NCBI GenBank assembly: GCA_024500155.1
Contig: CM044860.1
Coordinates: 3,270,501 to 3,334,500 of the forward strand
From: Chenopodium formosanum
Taxonomy: Eukaryota; Streptophyta; Magnoliopsida; Caryophyllales; Amaranthaceae
Length of the DNA stretch: 64,000 nucleotides
Direction: 5' to 3'
The notes beneath the pieces were generated by a model. That model did not search any database and was not told the origin of the DNA. It saw nothing but the letters and a program-made list of their open reading frames with translations. A program made the position numbers and the translations under genes. Of this stretch, positions 1 through 12,019 are shown in pieces (the first letter of the stretch is position 1; every line of letters begins with the position of its first letter).

Positions 1-487
1 ATACTTTAACAATTTATTTTATCTTATTTTTCGTAAACTATTATATACAATGAATATGAACCTATATAAATATATGAAAATCATGTTTCTTTTTAATATA
101 CAAAATGTTCATTTTTTTTTTTTGATGTGTTCATTTAATTTGGTATGGTCCAACTATTTTATGGTTGTATGATAAAAGTTCATAATGTTCATTTCTTTCT
201 TTTAACGTGTTTACTTTTTATTACTAAATGTTCTTTTCTAATATACAAAATGTTCATTTCTTTTTTTTTTTTTTTTTTTTTTATTTTGAAGTGTTCACTT
301 TTTATTACTAAACTAGTTTTTATGGTCCGGGCGCTGCCCCGAGTCATTTTGTGTAGAAAAAAATATTATTTAAAAAAAATTAATATACATTGGTGGTTTT
401 ATAAATATCGATCATTTGTTAATTTTTGTAAATATAATTAAACATCAAAATTCATTATTTAATATGAAGTAACCTAAATGTTATATC

Positions 488-681
488 GCATCAGTTTGTT
501 TTACTTGTCAAAGGGATATTTTTTTTTCTAGGTATATATCATAAAAAATGTTTCTTCAAGTAACATATTTTGTGGTTAAGGTAAATGATATATCATGTCA
601 ATTTGTTTTACTTGTTAAAGGGATGTCTTTTTCCAGCTATATATCATAAAAAATTCTTCGAGTAACATATTTCGCAGTTAA
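488..681. repeat. Diverged direct tandem repeat, two units
   Basis: Two units of about 90 bases (488-579 and 595-681) share the same order of words: TTTGTTTTACTTGT, AAAGGGAT, TATATATCATAAAAAAT, AGTAACATATTT and GTTAA. They differ by scattered substitutions and small indels. No coding potential is seen. This looks like an old local duplication. Confidence 0.6.
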
Positions 682-1678
682 AAAAAAAAACCTTAATTTA
701 TATTTGGTTTACATATTTTAATACTTAAATATAAGTTTATAACCTATATGAATTAAGGTTGGGTAATTGAAAGAAATGAAATTAATTTTATAATCATATT
801 GTTGTTAAAATATGTACATATAAGTTGGCAATTAAATTTTTGAATTTATGAACATGAATAATTCTTTTTAATAGAACATTATTATCATAAGATTAGTTGT
901 TGGAGTGATGGTTAAAGTTTAACTTTATGAAGTCATGGGTTCAAATACCATTGTTAACAAATTATTATTTTTTTGTGTGGAAACATTGATGATTGGTAAT
1001 AGTAAGTGACATGGCAACATGTGGCGAGATTGACAACACGTGGCAAGATAACAATGCTTGCCTTTGAGTTTTAATATATATATATATATATATTTATTGA
1101 TGTTCATTTTTTTACGTGTTAATTTTTATTACTAAATATTCTTTTTTTTTTTTTACTAAATATTCATTTTTAAGGTCGTGAGCAAATTTATGATTATATG
1201 ATAATCATGTACATTTTAAATAAATCATCATTTTTTATAACATGTTCACTTTTTCGTATTAAATGTTTATTTTTTTATGTGTGTTTTTTTTATTATTAAA
1301 TGTTCATTTTTTTTAACTAAATGTTCTTTTTATAGAGTGTGGTGTTGATTTGGGCAGATATGTTGTTTGGTTATTTTATTTGGGCCGCGCATTTTGGGCC
1401 TCCGTTTGTTGCAGCTAGAATAGCTGTATAAATATGCAGGTAAGACCCATTGGGACTTTTGGATTGTTCACAAATTATACATTTGACTAATTTTTGTGAT
1501 TTTTAGTGGATAAAACATTGTCTTGTGTAATTTTTTTTTTAATCTTCTTAATGTAAATTTCATTAATATTCACTTCTTATAATTATACTATGTTAATAAT
1601 TAGAAATATTATTCGTCTAATTTGTGTATTGACAAGTATGATAAAAAAACGCACCAACTAAATAAGCAAAAGTAGTAA

Positions 1679-1799
1679 AGAGTGATAGATAACTCAAATG
1701 GTTAGAGCTTTCCTCCTAGTCTCAGGAAATCTTGAGATTGATTCTCATCACCTACCCTTACGGCTTTTTAAACACCAAAAAAAAAAAAAAAAAAAAAAA
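1679..1799 (+). mobile_element. tRNA-derived SINE copy with A-tail
   Basis: The left part carries an A-box-like word (TAACTCAAATGGTTAGAGC) and, about 35 bases on, a B-box-like word (GATTGATTCTCATC). A short body and an uninterrupted A-run ending near 1799 follow. The same head, on the other strand, recurs at 28956-29058, where target-site duplications are clear. A pol III promoter followed by an A-tail is the SINE signature. Duplications around this copy are not obvious, so the ends are approximate. Confidence 0.6.
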
Positions 1800-2831
1800 G
1801 TATATATTTCAGTATATATTTGTTCAAACTAAGAGTGAGGAAAAAATAGAGAAAATGGAAGACGTTGTTTTTTCATTCTTCAAACAGTACTTCACATGAA
1901 AAGATAAAAAAAAAATGGTTTCATTTACTTTGCTTATTTAGTTTTTAATTTTTATTTTTCAACCAACCTCACTTCTATCATATTTTATTACAATTTACTA
2001 TTTTCTCTGTTTTTTTTTTAGTTGACACCGTTTAACTTTTACATTATTTACACAGCACACTTTGACTCACTTTTGTAGTTTATAGATACGATAAAACATA
2101 TTCATGTGGGATCTTGTTTGAATCATTTCAATGTACATTTTATTAATATTCACTTTTTATAATTTTACAATGTTTTTTTGAAGGTAAAATTTTACAATGT
2201 TGATAATTAGAGATATTAATCGTTAAAAACATGCATTGGCAAGCGTGATGCATTTAAAAAAAACACCCATAAAAGGAAAGTGATGCAAATAAAAAAACGG
2301 AGGGAGTAATTCACACGGAGTATTTATTATTCTTAGAAATTTTACAAAGTACTCGAATTTAAGGTTTTTTTTTGTTTTTTGAATAAAATCAGTTCATTAA
2401 TAAAAAGTTATACTTCATATGACTTTAATAAATGAAATTTAAACAGTGAAATATTTCTCTTGTTCACGTATATTAATATAATTAATATTTAATTATCAAT
2501 AAGTAAAAATTATAATAATACAAATACCCACAAAATTATACGAATATTTATTTTTGTTTATAAATCACAAACACCAGTCAAAATGAATCAAATGAATAAT
2601 ACCAAAAAGATTTTTTTTTTTTTTTAAAAAAAGCCAAGTCATCAAAATATAACAGCATGCCAAGGCTATGAGCCAAGGGTCCCACGTGACTTCTCTTACG
2701 CCAGGGTTTTTTTTTTCTTATAAATACATATTCGTAGTAAACTTTTCACAATTGAACCACATTCGTTTCCTTCCAAATTTTTCACTCTCATCACACTCTA
2801 ATTCGGAAGAAAATGGAGAAACGAAGAGAAC

Positions 2832-5315
2832 TATGCCTTTCTGCTCCCGCATCTCTCCTCGCCTCTCTTCCTTTTTCTCTCTTCGCGCTTCTTTCGCCTG
2901 GTATCTCTCTTCACAATTGCATTTCTCTGTAATAATTTCTGTAAATTTTGAGCTGTTTAGTTTTTGCGTTAAATTTGAATTATAGCGAGCTGGATTTTGT
3001 GAAGGAAAAATGAGTATAACTCTTTCAATTGTGTTATTTGTAAGGTTTTTTGTGATTTTGAGCTTGTAATCGTCGATTATTGTTATAGCTCAACTTTCCG
3101 ATATTCGGAGAAGTTTGACGTTGAATTTGAAAACCAGTGAGCTGGATTTACGATGAAATTGTTTTTTAGAAATCCGCTTATCATTTCGTTTTTCTGCTTC
3201 TAATCTGAAAATGCAACCTCTAATTTTAATTTGATAATTTGAGTTGGAATTAGCAAAATTCAGTTGAGTTTAGATGAAATTTGAAAAATAGCGAGCTGAA
3301 TTAACGACCGAGTTTTGATCGAATCAATTGTCAATATCATTTTTTTCATAATTAAAATGTTTTTTTCAAAATTACAATCGATAAATTTGATCTACAAAAC
3401 AATGTAGTTCAACTCTGGTCTAATTGAGAAAATTCAATATCACTACCTTGCAGTTCAAGTTTTGTTCCAGAATTTTAGTGAATTGATGAATCTTACTCTT
3501 ATCTAAGAATTTTGAATTTCACAGAATATCACAGTATTTATTTCGAGCTTATTCATGTATCTGTTTAGTTAGTATGAATGCTTGTACTCTGTCTGCTTCA
3601 GAAGAGCATGTTTGTGAATATGTGAAGATTGATTGAGTCAAATTTCAAATTCCAGTACATATTTGGAGATCATACTATATATGTTGAGCTATGTAATGTT
3701 TAATTGCGCTTACCATGTCTAAAACACTTCGAATTTACATCACATACATTTCGCTTTAGATTATTTGCAAAATGGCTAAAACTAATTTAAGCTTGATTTT
3801 ACAATGTACATTAATATTGTTTGAGTGATGCTATTGCGATAAGTCCTGCACATTTTAATTTTCGCTTATGATGTCCGAAGTTATTCCACTGATTTCAAAA
3901 ATAACTTGTAATCGATTAGTGACGATTTTCTTACAGTTCAGCTAACTTAATTTCATGATTTAGCTCCCACAAGGAACATGCAGTAGTTGGAATCATTTTG
4001 TGTGTAATTATCTTCTCTCTTGAATGTTGATTATGTTTGTGGAATTGAATGGTTCAACAACAAAGTTTTAACTTGTAAATAGCATAATTTAAATCAGGCC
4101 TATTTTATTTGAAGATTCTGTACTTTTGAATCATTGTTACAAGTACAAGAATAGTTGAAATTTCTAACTGAATTTTTTGATTTTGTGCTCAAGGTTTGAG
4201 GATGATGTATGGATTGAGATAGCCAAGTACCTAGATGGAAGGTCTCCGGTGATGCTTGCCACTACCTGCAAATGGTTCTACAAGACATTATCTGAAGAAT
4301 GCGCGTGGAAATTTGCCTGCTTACGCGATCTAGCAGTTCCTGATCCAGGAGATGTGTCTTTTAACTGGAAGAAATTATATGCATCAGCTTTTGGTGAGTG
4401 ACAGATTTCTTGATTAGAAAATTTCGACTGCTGCTTATAATGTCTCATGTTATTGGTTGATATATATTCGGATTGGTGCATGTTTTCTAGATTCATCAGC
4501 AGCAATTGTGACAGAGAAGATGACTAGTCCAACTATTGAACAGATGCTGCAATCTCGTGGCTTATGTGTGGTCAGTACGCCAAACTCTTTTCATGTCAAA
4601 CTCTCTTTTCATGTCATGTATATTGCTCCCTAATTAATGCCAATATTGCATGTTGAAAATCTATTAGGTAGATTGATCTGGATCATGGAACAAAGTTTGT
4701 AACCGGCTTAATTTTTGGCAATTTTTAGAGACAATGAAGACACGAGATGGAAGGCATTTTGACCAACATGTAGATGGAGCTTCTGGTGCCATATTAGAAG
4801 CCAATAGAGGAGTAAATGGAGGGTATGATGGGGGTGATGATTATGTTGATGCTGGTTTTGAGGATGTTAATGCTGGTTTTGATGATGATGGGGAGCAGGG
4901 AGGTGATCCAATGGAAGAGCAAGGGGGTCAAGAGGGGGGTAAAGCAAATCAAGTGATGGAGGGGGGTGAAGTGGATGAGGAAGATCTTGATGATGATGAT
5001 GAGATTGATATATATGAAAGAGTGGGGAACATGCAATTGATGTACATTACCTCTATAAGGCATGATGAATGTGTTGAGCTGGGAAGTGTTGAAGAACTTG
5101 AAGATTTCATTTGAATGAGAGTTGCTCAAACAGGTTTAATCGCACCTCCATACAGTATAGCTTTTGGCCCAAACATTAACATCGAGGGAATCTTGACCAA
5201 TTTTGTGACGAATTTGGGAGAGCATATTGACGCGTATCTCATTCCAACGAGGTATGAGCAGATTCTTCCTGAACTTCATCTGATCGATCTTCGTCGTCCT
5301 CAACCTCCTGTTTAA
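2832..5315 (+). pseudogene. RMF-like F-box gene, rearranged and probably non-functional
   Basis: Exon 1 (2832-2899) begins MPFCSRISPRLSSFF and is spliced at G|GTATCT to exon 2 (4193-4394). Together they give an F-box: FAWFEDDVWIEIAKYLDGRS, then a CKWFYKTLSEE..WKFACLRDL segment as in the plant F-box family that includes Arabidopsis At3g61730 (RMF). After YASAF the usual middle of the protein is damaged. The words RIGACFLDSSAAIVTEK and EQMLQSRGLCVV (4473-4572) still resemble family sequence but lie in a short frame that stops soon after. A further family-like word, HVDGASGAIL, sits at 4767-4796 at the start of an acidic frame (4734-5114) that I do not recognise. That frame ends in a single TGA and continues in the same frame to 5315. 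Function as an SCF substrate receptor is unlikely in this form. A short expressed product from exons 1-3 cannot be excluded. Confidence 0.6.
4734..5315 (+). CDS. Acidic open frame of unknown origin, interrupted by one TGA
   Basis: The frame begins MKTRDGRHFDQHVDGASGAI, whose second half resembles the C-terminal part of RMF-type F-box proteins. About 70 residues rich in Gly, Asp and Glu follow (GYDGGDDYVDAGFEDVNAGF and a run DDDDEID). Next comes a better-ordered stretch, ERVGNMQLMYITSIRHDEC, up to EELEDFI and TGA at 5112-5114. Translation in the same frame continues MRVAQTGLIAPPYSIAFGPN to TAA near 5315. One point mutation could explain the stop. I do not recognise the distal part; it might be a captured gene or transposon fragment. 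It overlaps the F-box pseudogene entry and is given separately because its origin is different. Confidence 0.35.
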
Positions 5316-5329
5316 AGAGAATCACTCGC

Positions 5330-6740
5330 AATGGTTATTGAATATGGGGGCAGCAAGATGATAAGGCAGAGAACAATCCTTAGTTGGTGTTGGTCGATTT
5401 TTAGATGGTGTATTTCGGTTGGTTGGACTTTTAGCTGGAACATTCTGTTTTCTGGAGTATTAACTCTTTAATTGCTATGTTTTTGTTTTGAGCAAGTTAA
5501 TCTTATCTTGCTAAGAACTTTGTAGTGGATATTTTCTAATTGATTTGAAGGAATCATTTTTTATTAGAAGAGTCATATTAGCTACTGACATTGTTTTTCT
5601 TTTTGATCTTTATCCTTTTGGTAACCCAAAAAAAAAAAAAAAAAATGTTTTCTAGATTGTATGCTTAGCTTGTTATGGAATATCTTTTAAAAAAAAGAAA
5701 AAAAAGCTTGTAATGGACTAGTAATTGTCTAATAATAGTGATGTTCTTTTGGAAAATTTGTTAATTGATATATATATATATATAATTTCATGTAATTTGT
5801 TAATTTATAATTAATTATATTATCATGAATTTAATTTTAACTTAATTTTGAATAGACTTATATAAAATACTAGATTCACACTATTCTCTATCACCAACAA
5901 TATGTTTCTCCACCGCAGAATCTTCCTTAACAATAATAACCTTCATTTCCTATATAAAAATACAAAACAAAAACATATTTAATACCCAATAATACCAAGA
6001 CTCAAGTTTTAGCTTAAAGACTGAAAAAAAAAAAAAAAAAAAAAAAACCTAAATTTTTAGAGCTTAAATCTTAAATACTCTATTTTTACGTACCACCAGC
6101 AAATTTTCTTCTTCAGATCCTTCCTGCACTTAGACATTTTCTTGATCTTCGGATAGTACTTTTTCACCATTTTCTTCACTTCATATCCTCCATTTACCCA
6201 AACAGTCATGATCTCGTTAGAGCAATGGTATTAGCCATTTTATGTAATGTGTACGTAAACGGGTACTCGTACTTGCTACTTGTATTTTTGAGATTTGAAC
6301 TTTGTAATTATAAGAGCAGTTTTTATTTATGATGAATCAATTATTGGATTTATGATTCTCAAGCACTACCTTATTGTTTATGCATGCATATTATTATTGG
6401 TCAATTTTGTATGATGCTATTGTATTGTGTACCATTAATATAAGATCAGATTCTTCAGTCTTGCCAATTTTATTTTGATTGCACAATTAGTATTTGGACT
6501 CGGATGATATCCCAGATCATTACCATTTTTTTTTTCTTGCAATTAAGTTTGTTATACATATTAAATATTTTGTATCAAAAAATGACATGAATATCACATA
6601 GCTTAGTGGTAAGATGCTTCGACTTTCTTAGTAACGCCTTTTAATATGTTAATCTATTCTGTGACTAACATGCATCAATATGTATTTTAGCCTTTTAGGT
6701 TATGGTCAGACAAGGATAAATTGTAGTGATTTGCTTTGAT
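5330..6740. other. Intergenic DNA between two F-box remnants
   Basis: Nothing coding is recognised. The segment contains A-runs at 5629-5645 and 6025-6047, a short TA microsatellite at 5768-5782, and otherwise unremarkable AT-rich sequence. Confidence 0.5.
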
Positions 6741-7032
6741 AACACGGTAATTGTGTTGGAGTCGAGTACATTCTATTGGAGATAAAGCATTTTTCATGGG
6801 ATTTTGGGGAGGTCCTTTTTGTGTTTCAGCAACAAGTTTCTCCAAAGTGCAGCAGAATTGCATCTACTATCACAATAATCTTACAGGATACAGTTTCACA
6901 ACAATTTCCTTGGAAGATGGAGCAACCAAACATCTTGACGTGGAAACGCGTGATGGGTATTCTCCCCTGGGCGATAGTAAGCTCATTGCACCTCTACCTC
7001 TCAGCTCCTACCAACACGATGAGTTCTGAACA
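6740..7032 (+). pseudogene. Fragment of a DUF295-type F-box protein gene
   Basis: A frame reading WSRVHSIGDKAFFMGFWGG, FCVSATSF, QQNCIYYHNNLTGYSF and SLEDGATKHLD fits the C-terminal beta-propeller-like DUF295 region of plant F-box proteins. In those, the usual order is IGD.A.F, a SVSA patch, a NCIYF patch and a F.LEDG patch. It ends at TGA near 7027-7029 after PLPLSSYQHDEF. Nothing upstream supplies an F-box or the first half of the domain, and there is no good start, so this is a 5'-truncated relic. It lies 1.4 kb downstream of another F-box remnant. The family call rests on motif order only. Confidence 0.5.
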
Positions 7033-7629
7033 AGCCAGGAATGGTATGATAAAGTGCAAAAGGAAGTGGGGGTGGCACCCAACTTGGATAACTACATGGC
7101 ACTCCAAAGATCAGCCATTGAGAACTGATCAAATCTAGTAATTTCACAGATTCTTTCATTGCCATTTCTGTACCAAACTCATAATTTCAAAAATTCTGAA
7201 CATCTCAAATCTGCACATTGTTGATGGTTGGATAAAGATCAAATATTAATGAGCCTAACATAAAGCTCCAAGATATACTTGATTATTTCAGCAGAAAACT
7301 ATCACATTATTAGATTTACAAGCAAATGGATGCCACAGATCAAGCTATAAAGCTTTATAATAAGTCACTAGAATGCAGGAGTGTTTTTTTTTTTTTTTTT
7401 TTTTTTTTGTACAGAGAAATTCACTGTTGACAATATCTTTCATCATAGGATATAAATCACCTGATTGGTAGGTAAATAATCCGAGAAAGTCAAGTAATAA
7501 ACATGAAAGCCTCAATCAGGTTCCGGCCAATGGTATCAAGGGCTTTGTACTTCTGATATACAGCAACTTAGAAAAACTCCTCTCTAACTTTGACAAACTT
7601 GACAACTGGAGCATGTTTGTCAATGAAAG

Positions 7630-10600
7630 TTAAGCCACTTTACCAGTCCTGAGCTTCGGTGTTTTCTGTTTGACAAAGAAAGCCGACAGCATGCTTTTGT
7701 GGCGAACTGGGGCCTTAACAATAGCTTGCCGGGAGTTGGAGTTGTTAAAAGACTTGAATGGTGTCATGGCCTTAGAATCCGATACAGAATCCTGCAATTA
7801 GATAGTATATAGTTTTAACTATTTGATGACTCGAGCACTACAATAATTTGTACATTAATGGACTTGAGAAGATATCTCAGTGCTTTATAACTGGGTGTCT
7901 CTAGCAGGGATGCCAAATGTAGCTAAATAATACCCATTATTTTGAGATTCTTGGCATTGTTGCAAATCTTATAGAACGAGTATTATTAACAACTTGGTAT
8001 ATGTTATGAAACAAAATGTAGATCAAGAAAGAATCTACAGATAAAAATACTCAGAAAGCTATGGACAAACTCAAAATCTTGTATATTCATAAAATCAGCA
8101 TGCTAATGGGAAAAGCAGATATCACATAAAATATTATTTGTCATTACCTTAGGCATAGCACCATATGGTTGCATAGAAGCCCCAGCTGGATCTCCACTAG
8201 GTAGCTGCTGTGTATGGAGCCCTGATGACTTAGCCCGAATGCCAGCCTCATTATCTGTACATATGACAGGAGATGAATATCGACTAGCTAAGCCTATTTA
8301 AAATTATGTTGTTGCGAGAAAGTTGAATGAGCTGAGTAACATACCTAGGAGCTGGAATACTGCAGGAGATCTAGGAGAAGCCTTTTGGACTTCAGAGCCG
8401 CTGCAAAGAAACAACTGGGGTTAAGATCTGCAATTTAAGCTTTTAGGAGTTTCACAAGAGCACACCAAGATAATTGATCAGCAACACATGATGATAGTAC
8501 TTCTAAATCAGGCTAAAATTCCATCGTATATTGGACAAACCTGAAAACAGTCTTATGATTCCCTTTTAAGGGAGACTTTGATTCAGAGCCAAGGTGCCAA
8601 GAAAGAGTCTTTCCAGGTGAGCCTGAATAGTTTAACAATGAAACCAACTCAGCACATTAAAGAGGTAAGATGACAGCATTTAAATCCTCAGATATCTTGA
8701 ATGGAACATTAAGCACCTGAAGGATGAACACGAGGCCTCGCCTGGACATGCATTTGCCTAGGATCAGACTGCGCAGCAGGACTAAAGTGCACCTTTTTGT
8801 TGACAGAGTCTAAAGCAGCATACAACAAGATGGAGGTGTCAAAATATAAGCTCTGTCAGTTACAGTACAACATAGGAGAAAATTTTGAAGGGCCAAAAAA
8901 CTGTTGGACAATGTTCCTTACTTGGCAATATATAGCGTTTGTGATGTCTTGGAATAATTGCCAAAAGTTGCTGCTGCCTAAGGCCTTCCATCTCCATATA
9001 CGTGTGGCAAGTGAGAAGTTTCTGAAGAAAAAATGATCAGCTCCAAAATATAAGGAATAAAGAAAAGAAAAAAGAAAGAGATAGGTAAATGTCCTACCTA
9101 GGGAAACAGAGAAATGGGAAATGGCCGCATAAAGCAGAATAATCCACATGGTGATGAGAAAGAAACTATACCTGATTTAGACATGTTACTTTCAGCTCTG
9201 TGTTTGACACATCTGAAGTTTGTTGCTCAAGAAGGTCAGTCAATTTGTACGCAACAGTGCCTAGGTGGTCTACAGCATTAACTAGAGCTCGTACAGCATA
9301 ATCTTTTAGGTTGTCCAATACCCTGTGGCATAATTCACACAAAAATCATAAAGGGAAGACTGAAGAAGAAAAAAAATCACAAATAACTCAGAGAGTTGTG
9401 GGTGTGTGCTGTGCATGTGTATAAGTGTGAGTTCAGTTCGGTTCTTTTCCACAGTTAAAATGGATTTAAAACTTATTGTATAAATATACAAAATTATGTT
9501 ATCAATATTACTGTTTAAAACTCTATATGGAAACATGGGATGATTAGGATCAATAAGCTCCATACTCTCTTGGGAGTTGGGATAGGGGTAGGCAAACAGA
9601 TGATAAAGACTACACAACTGATTAATAACACAGGTAAACTTGCAAAAATTGTACTGTAACATTACATTTGTTTCTGCTCACTATGAAGATAAGACTTCTC
9701 GCAGTATTCAGCGGCAGAGTAAAGCTGGGGTCTCAGATTCTTGAGTTCCTGTAAAGCAATTGAGCAAAAATGATCACAATTTAATAGACAAGACAAGAAA
9801 GAGTAAAAATACAATGACGAACAGACACAATAATCGACTGCTTAGAAATAATGGAGATTTAGGGATTACTAATATGCAGAATTTCTAGTCACTACCATTC
9901 TTTTTTCTCCACAGAAACCAATGAGTTAGCCGCATTTGCAGCTTTATTAGGGAAAGTTTAATATTAGGAGTTTTCCAGAAGAAAAAAATACTACATAATA
10001 CATAATAACAGTAGGAATAATTACTGAATCATAGCATGTCAAGCACCATTTATCCACAGCAGACAAAACCAAACTTCTTGTTATAGGAGCTATAACAGCA
10101 AATGCAATATCTTTCCTTCAGCACTGCAGTTACTTTTCACCCTACAAAACCATCTTTATAATAATGTTCCCCACTTCTCCTAAGTTTACTTGCTCCTTAA
10201 CAAAGACGGAGTAGAACGGAATCCACATGGATCAAGCTGAGAGAAAGGTGCAGATGTCCCTCCAGCAGGAGTGCAGGACATGGCTAATTCATTTAACATT
10301 ACACACTTAAGTTATATTTACAATAAAGAACTAAGAGAATGTTCAGTGCATATCTCCTATGTTTCATAGTATTCCTTGGCGTAATTATTCAACCTTTTAT
10401 ATGCAAAATAAAGTTGATAGACCTTAGTAAAAATATAATGATATCAGTCTTCTCAGTGAGATGCCTGTGAGGCATGAAGAGCTTCATGCAACATTTTAAC
10501 TCAAGATTCTCAATCGAGCAACCATCCACCAAGATTTCTAATCTGGAGGAAGATGGAGACGAAAGATGTGGCTACAACATAAGTATACCAAGTTTTAATA

Positions 10601-11804
10601 AAATAGTCACCATTATATCTTTATTAGAGTAGAAGTGCATCTAATCCATAGCTTATTAAGCTTCAAACTTTATCCTACAATGAGCTCTGGACATCCTACG
10701 AGGCTAGGAAGCACTATAAACCATCAACTCACTTTATTACAAGTATAGCACCATGATTGGATAGCTATTTTACTCCAGCAAAGATTTGTCAAATCCTTAC
10801 CACTTCTAAACAAGAAAGGGACAATTAAGCTCTAGGCATTAACACTACCAAAATCGTCCGTTTTTGCTTTTAACACTACCCCCTTAGCCCTTACACATTT
10901 TCATATCCCAACAACATTAAGCTGACAATTTACCTCTACAACCAAAGGAACTCCTTTATCATATATATACATATAATCCTTATAGCAATCATTCTAACAG
11001 AACTGAACACGCTCAATGTAGTTTCCTGAATGCAACATTTGTCAATTCATCAAGCTTTTTCATGAATGCAACAGTATTTATCTCATCATGTCCTTCCCCA
11101 AATACAGCAGCTATATACATTTCGCCTTTTCTAACAAAGCACTCGCTTATCTCACAAGTTGCAAACATAACTCGAGAAAAGCCAAGTGAGCGCCAAATAC
11201 AGAAATTCACCTTTCATTCACATCATCTTGATGCAAACCACAACACAATCAGTATAATTCTACTAATTTCCCATTCAATTGTTTAATTGTTAAACAATTG
11301 CAAGCATTTGTCCATAATCTGTACCAAACTACCAGTACAGTCTTTAAGATGAATCATGTTATTGTTCAGTGTACATTCATTAAAAAAAATGCAATTTGTA
11401 TGAAATAAACTATTTAAATATAAAAATAGTAATACAGATTAGAGGAATTAGTCTATATCTAGCAAGAAATCAAATCTCTGAATAATCAAAAGAAATTATT
11501 GGTAACAATGTAAACAACAATTTTTTTTTTTTAAAGTCCAATTATTGCCACTTAATGATTTATCATGCGAAAATCACTTTATGATAATTGCATCATCAAG
11601 AAAAACACATAATAAGTATTACAAAAAAAAAAAAAAGATGAAGCTCAAAAACATGGGAATTGGGAATCCAGATCTAGCAACATGAAAATGAGGAGGAGAG
11701 AGAGAAAGAACCTGCAAAGCTTTGACGAAGCTTTTGCTACGCTCCATGGAAGCTTCATCGAAGGTCATAGGATTAGGGAGAGCTTTAGGTTGCTCCACTT
11801 CCAT
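7630..11804 (-). CDS. ABIL1: ABI-1-like protein (SCAR/WAVE complex subunit), 9 exons
   Basis: Coding exons in transcript order are 11712-11804, 9666-9748, 9172-9322, 8922-9021, 8717-8809, 8541-8622, 8345-8400, 8148-8254 and 7630-7791. All have GT-AG borders and sum to 927 bases, giving 308 residues. The start MEVEQPKALPNPMTFDEASM is followed by the family hallmark blocks ELKNLRPQLYSAAEYCEKSY, LHSEQKQMVLDNLKDY, NAVDHLGTV and GLRQQQLLAIIPRHHKRYIL. A Ser/Pro-rich middle and a basic C-terminus (SMLSAFFVKQKTPKLRTGK) follow. This block order is typical of ABIL1 and the length fits. Known family role: ABIL proteins bind SCAR and stabilise the WAVE complex that activates ARP2/3 for actin branching in cell-shape control. 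Intron 1 is long (about 2 kb). The N-terminal half is far more conserved than the tail, as usual. Confidence 0.95.
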
Positions 11805-11939
11805 ATTTTCTCAGAAAAAAAATTGATGAAATTAGGTAGAATCAAACAATGGAAGAAACCCTAGGAAAGAAGAAATCACAGAAAGCATGAAATTGAAGAA
11901 CATTAAATTGATTAAAAGAGGAAAGAATGTTTTTGTAAT

Positions 11940-12015
11940 AAAAGTTAGGTTTGGAAGGTGGAGTTAGGAGAGAGAGAGAGAGAGAGAGGGGAGTGAAAGA
12001 GAAGCAATCCCCGGG
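11940..12015 (-). promoter_or_regulatory. GA/CT-rich leader of the ABIL1 gene
   Basis: About 150-190 bases upstream of the start codon lies an uninterrupted GA run (CT on the coding strand), near 11969-11989. It is followed by AT-rich DNA further upstream. CT-rich initiator or leader tracts are common at plant housekeeping promoters. No clear TATA box was picked out, so the transcription start is not placed. Confidence 0.35.
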
Positions 12016-12019
12016 AAAA

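Larger units (their letters stand above)
1..2600. other. AT-rich intergenic DNA without a recognisable gene
   Basis: No conserved coding region is visible. The stretch is dominated by A/T homopolymers and by many dispersed copies of a TGTTCATTTTT-like word (about 100-330 and 1090-1330). It also holds a direct repeat at 488-681 and tRNA-like SINE remnants near 895-965 and 1679-1799. A fragment ending in CGGAGGGAGTA near 2298-2308 looks like one decayed Stowaway MITE terminus. Open frames here are short and of low complexity. Confidence 0.6.

Noticed and set aside
4794..5129. 111-residue minus-strand frame opposite the acidic frame
   Set aside because: Its Ile/Pro/Ser-rich composition is simply the complement of Asp/Gly/Glu codons.
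6596..6660. tRNA-like word (TAGCTTAGTGGTAAGATGCTTCGAC)
   Set aside because: It resembles an A box, but no B box or foldable acceptor and T arms follow; at most a SINE scrap.
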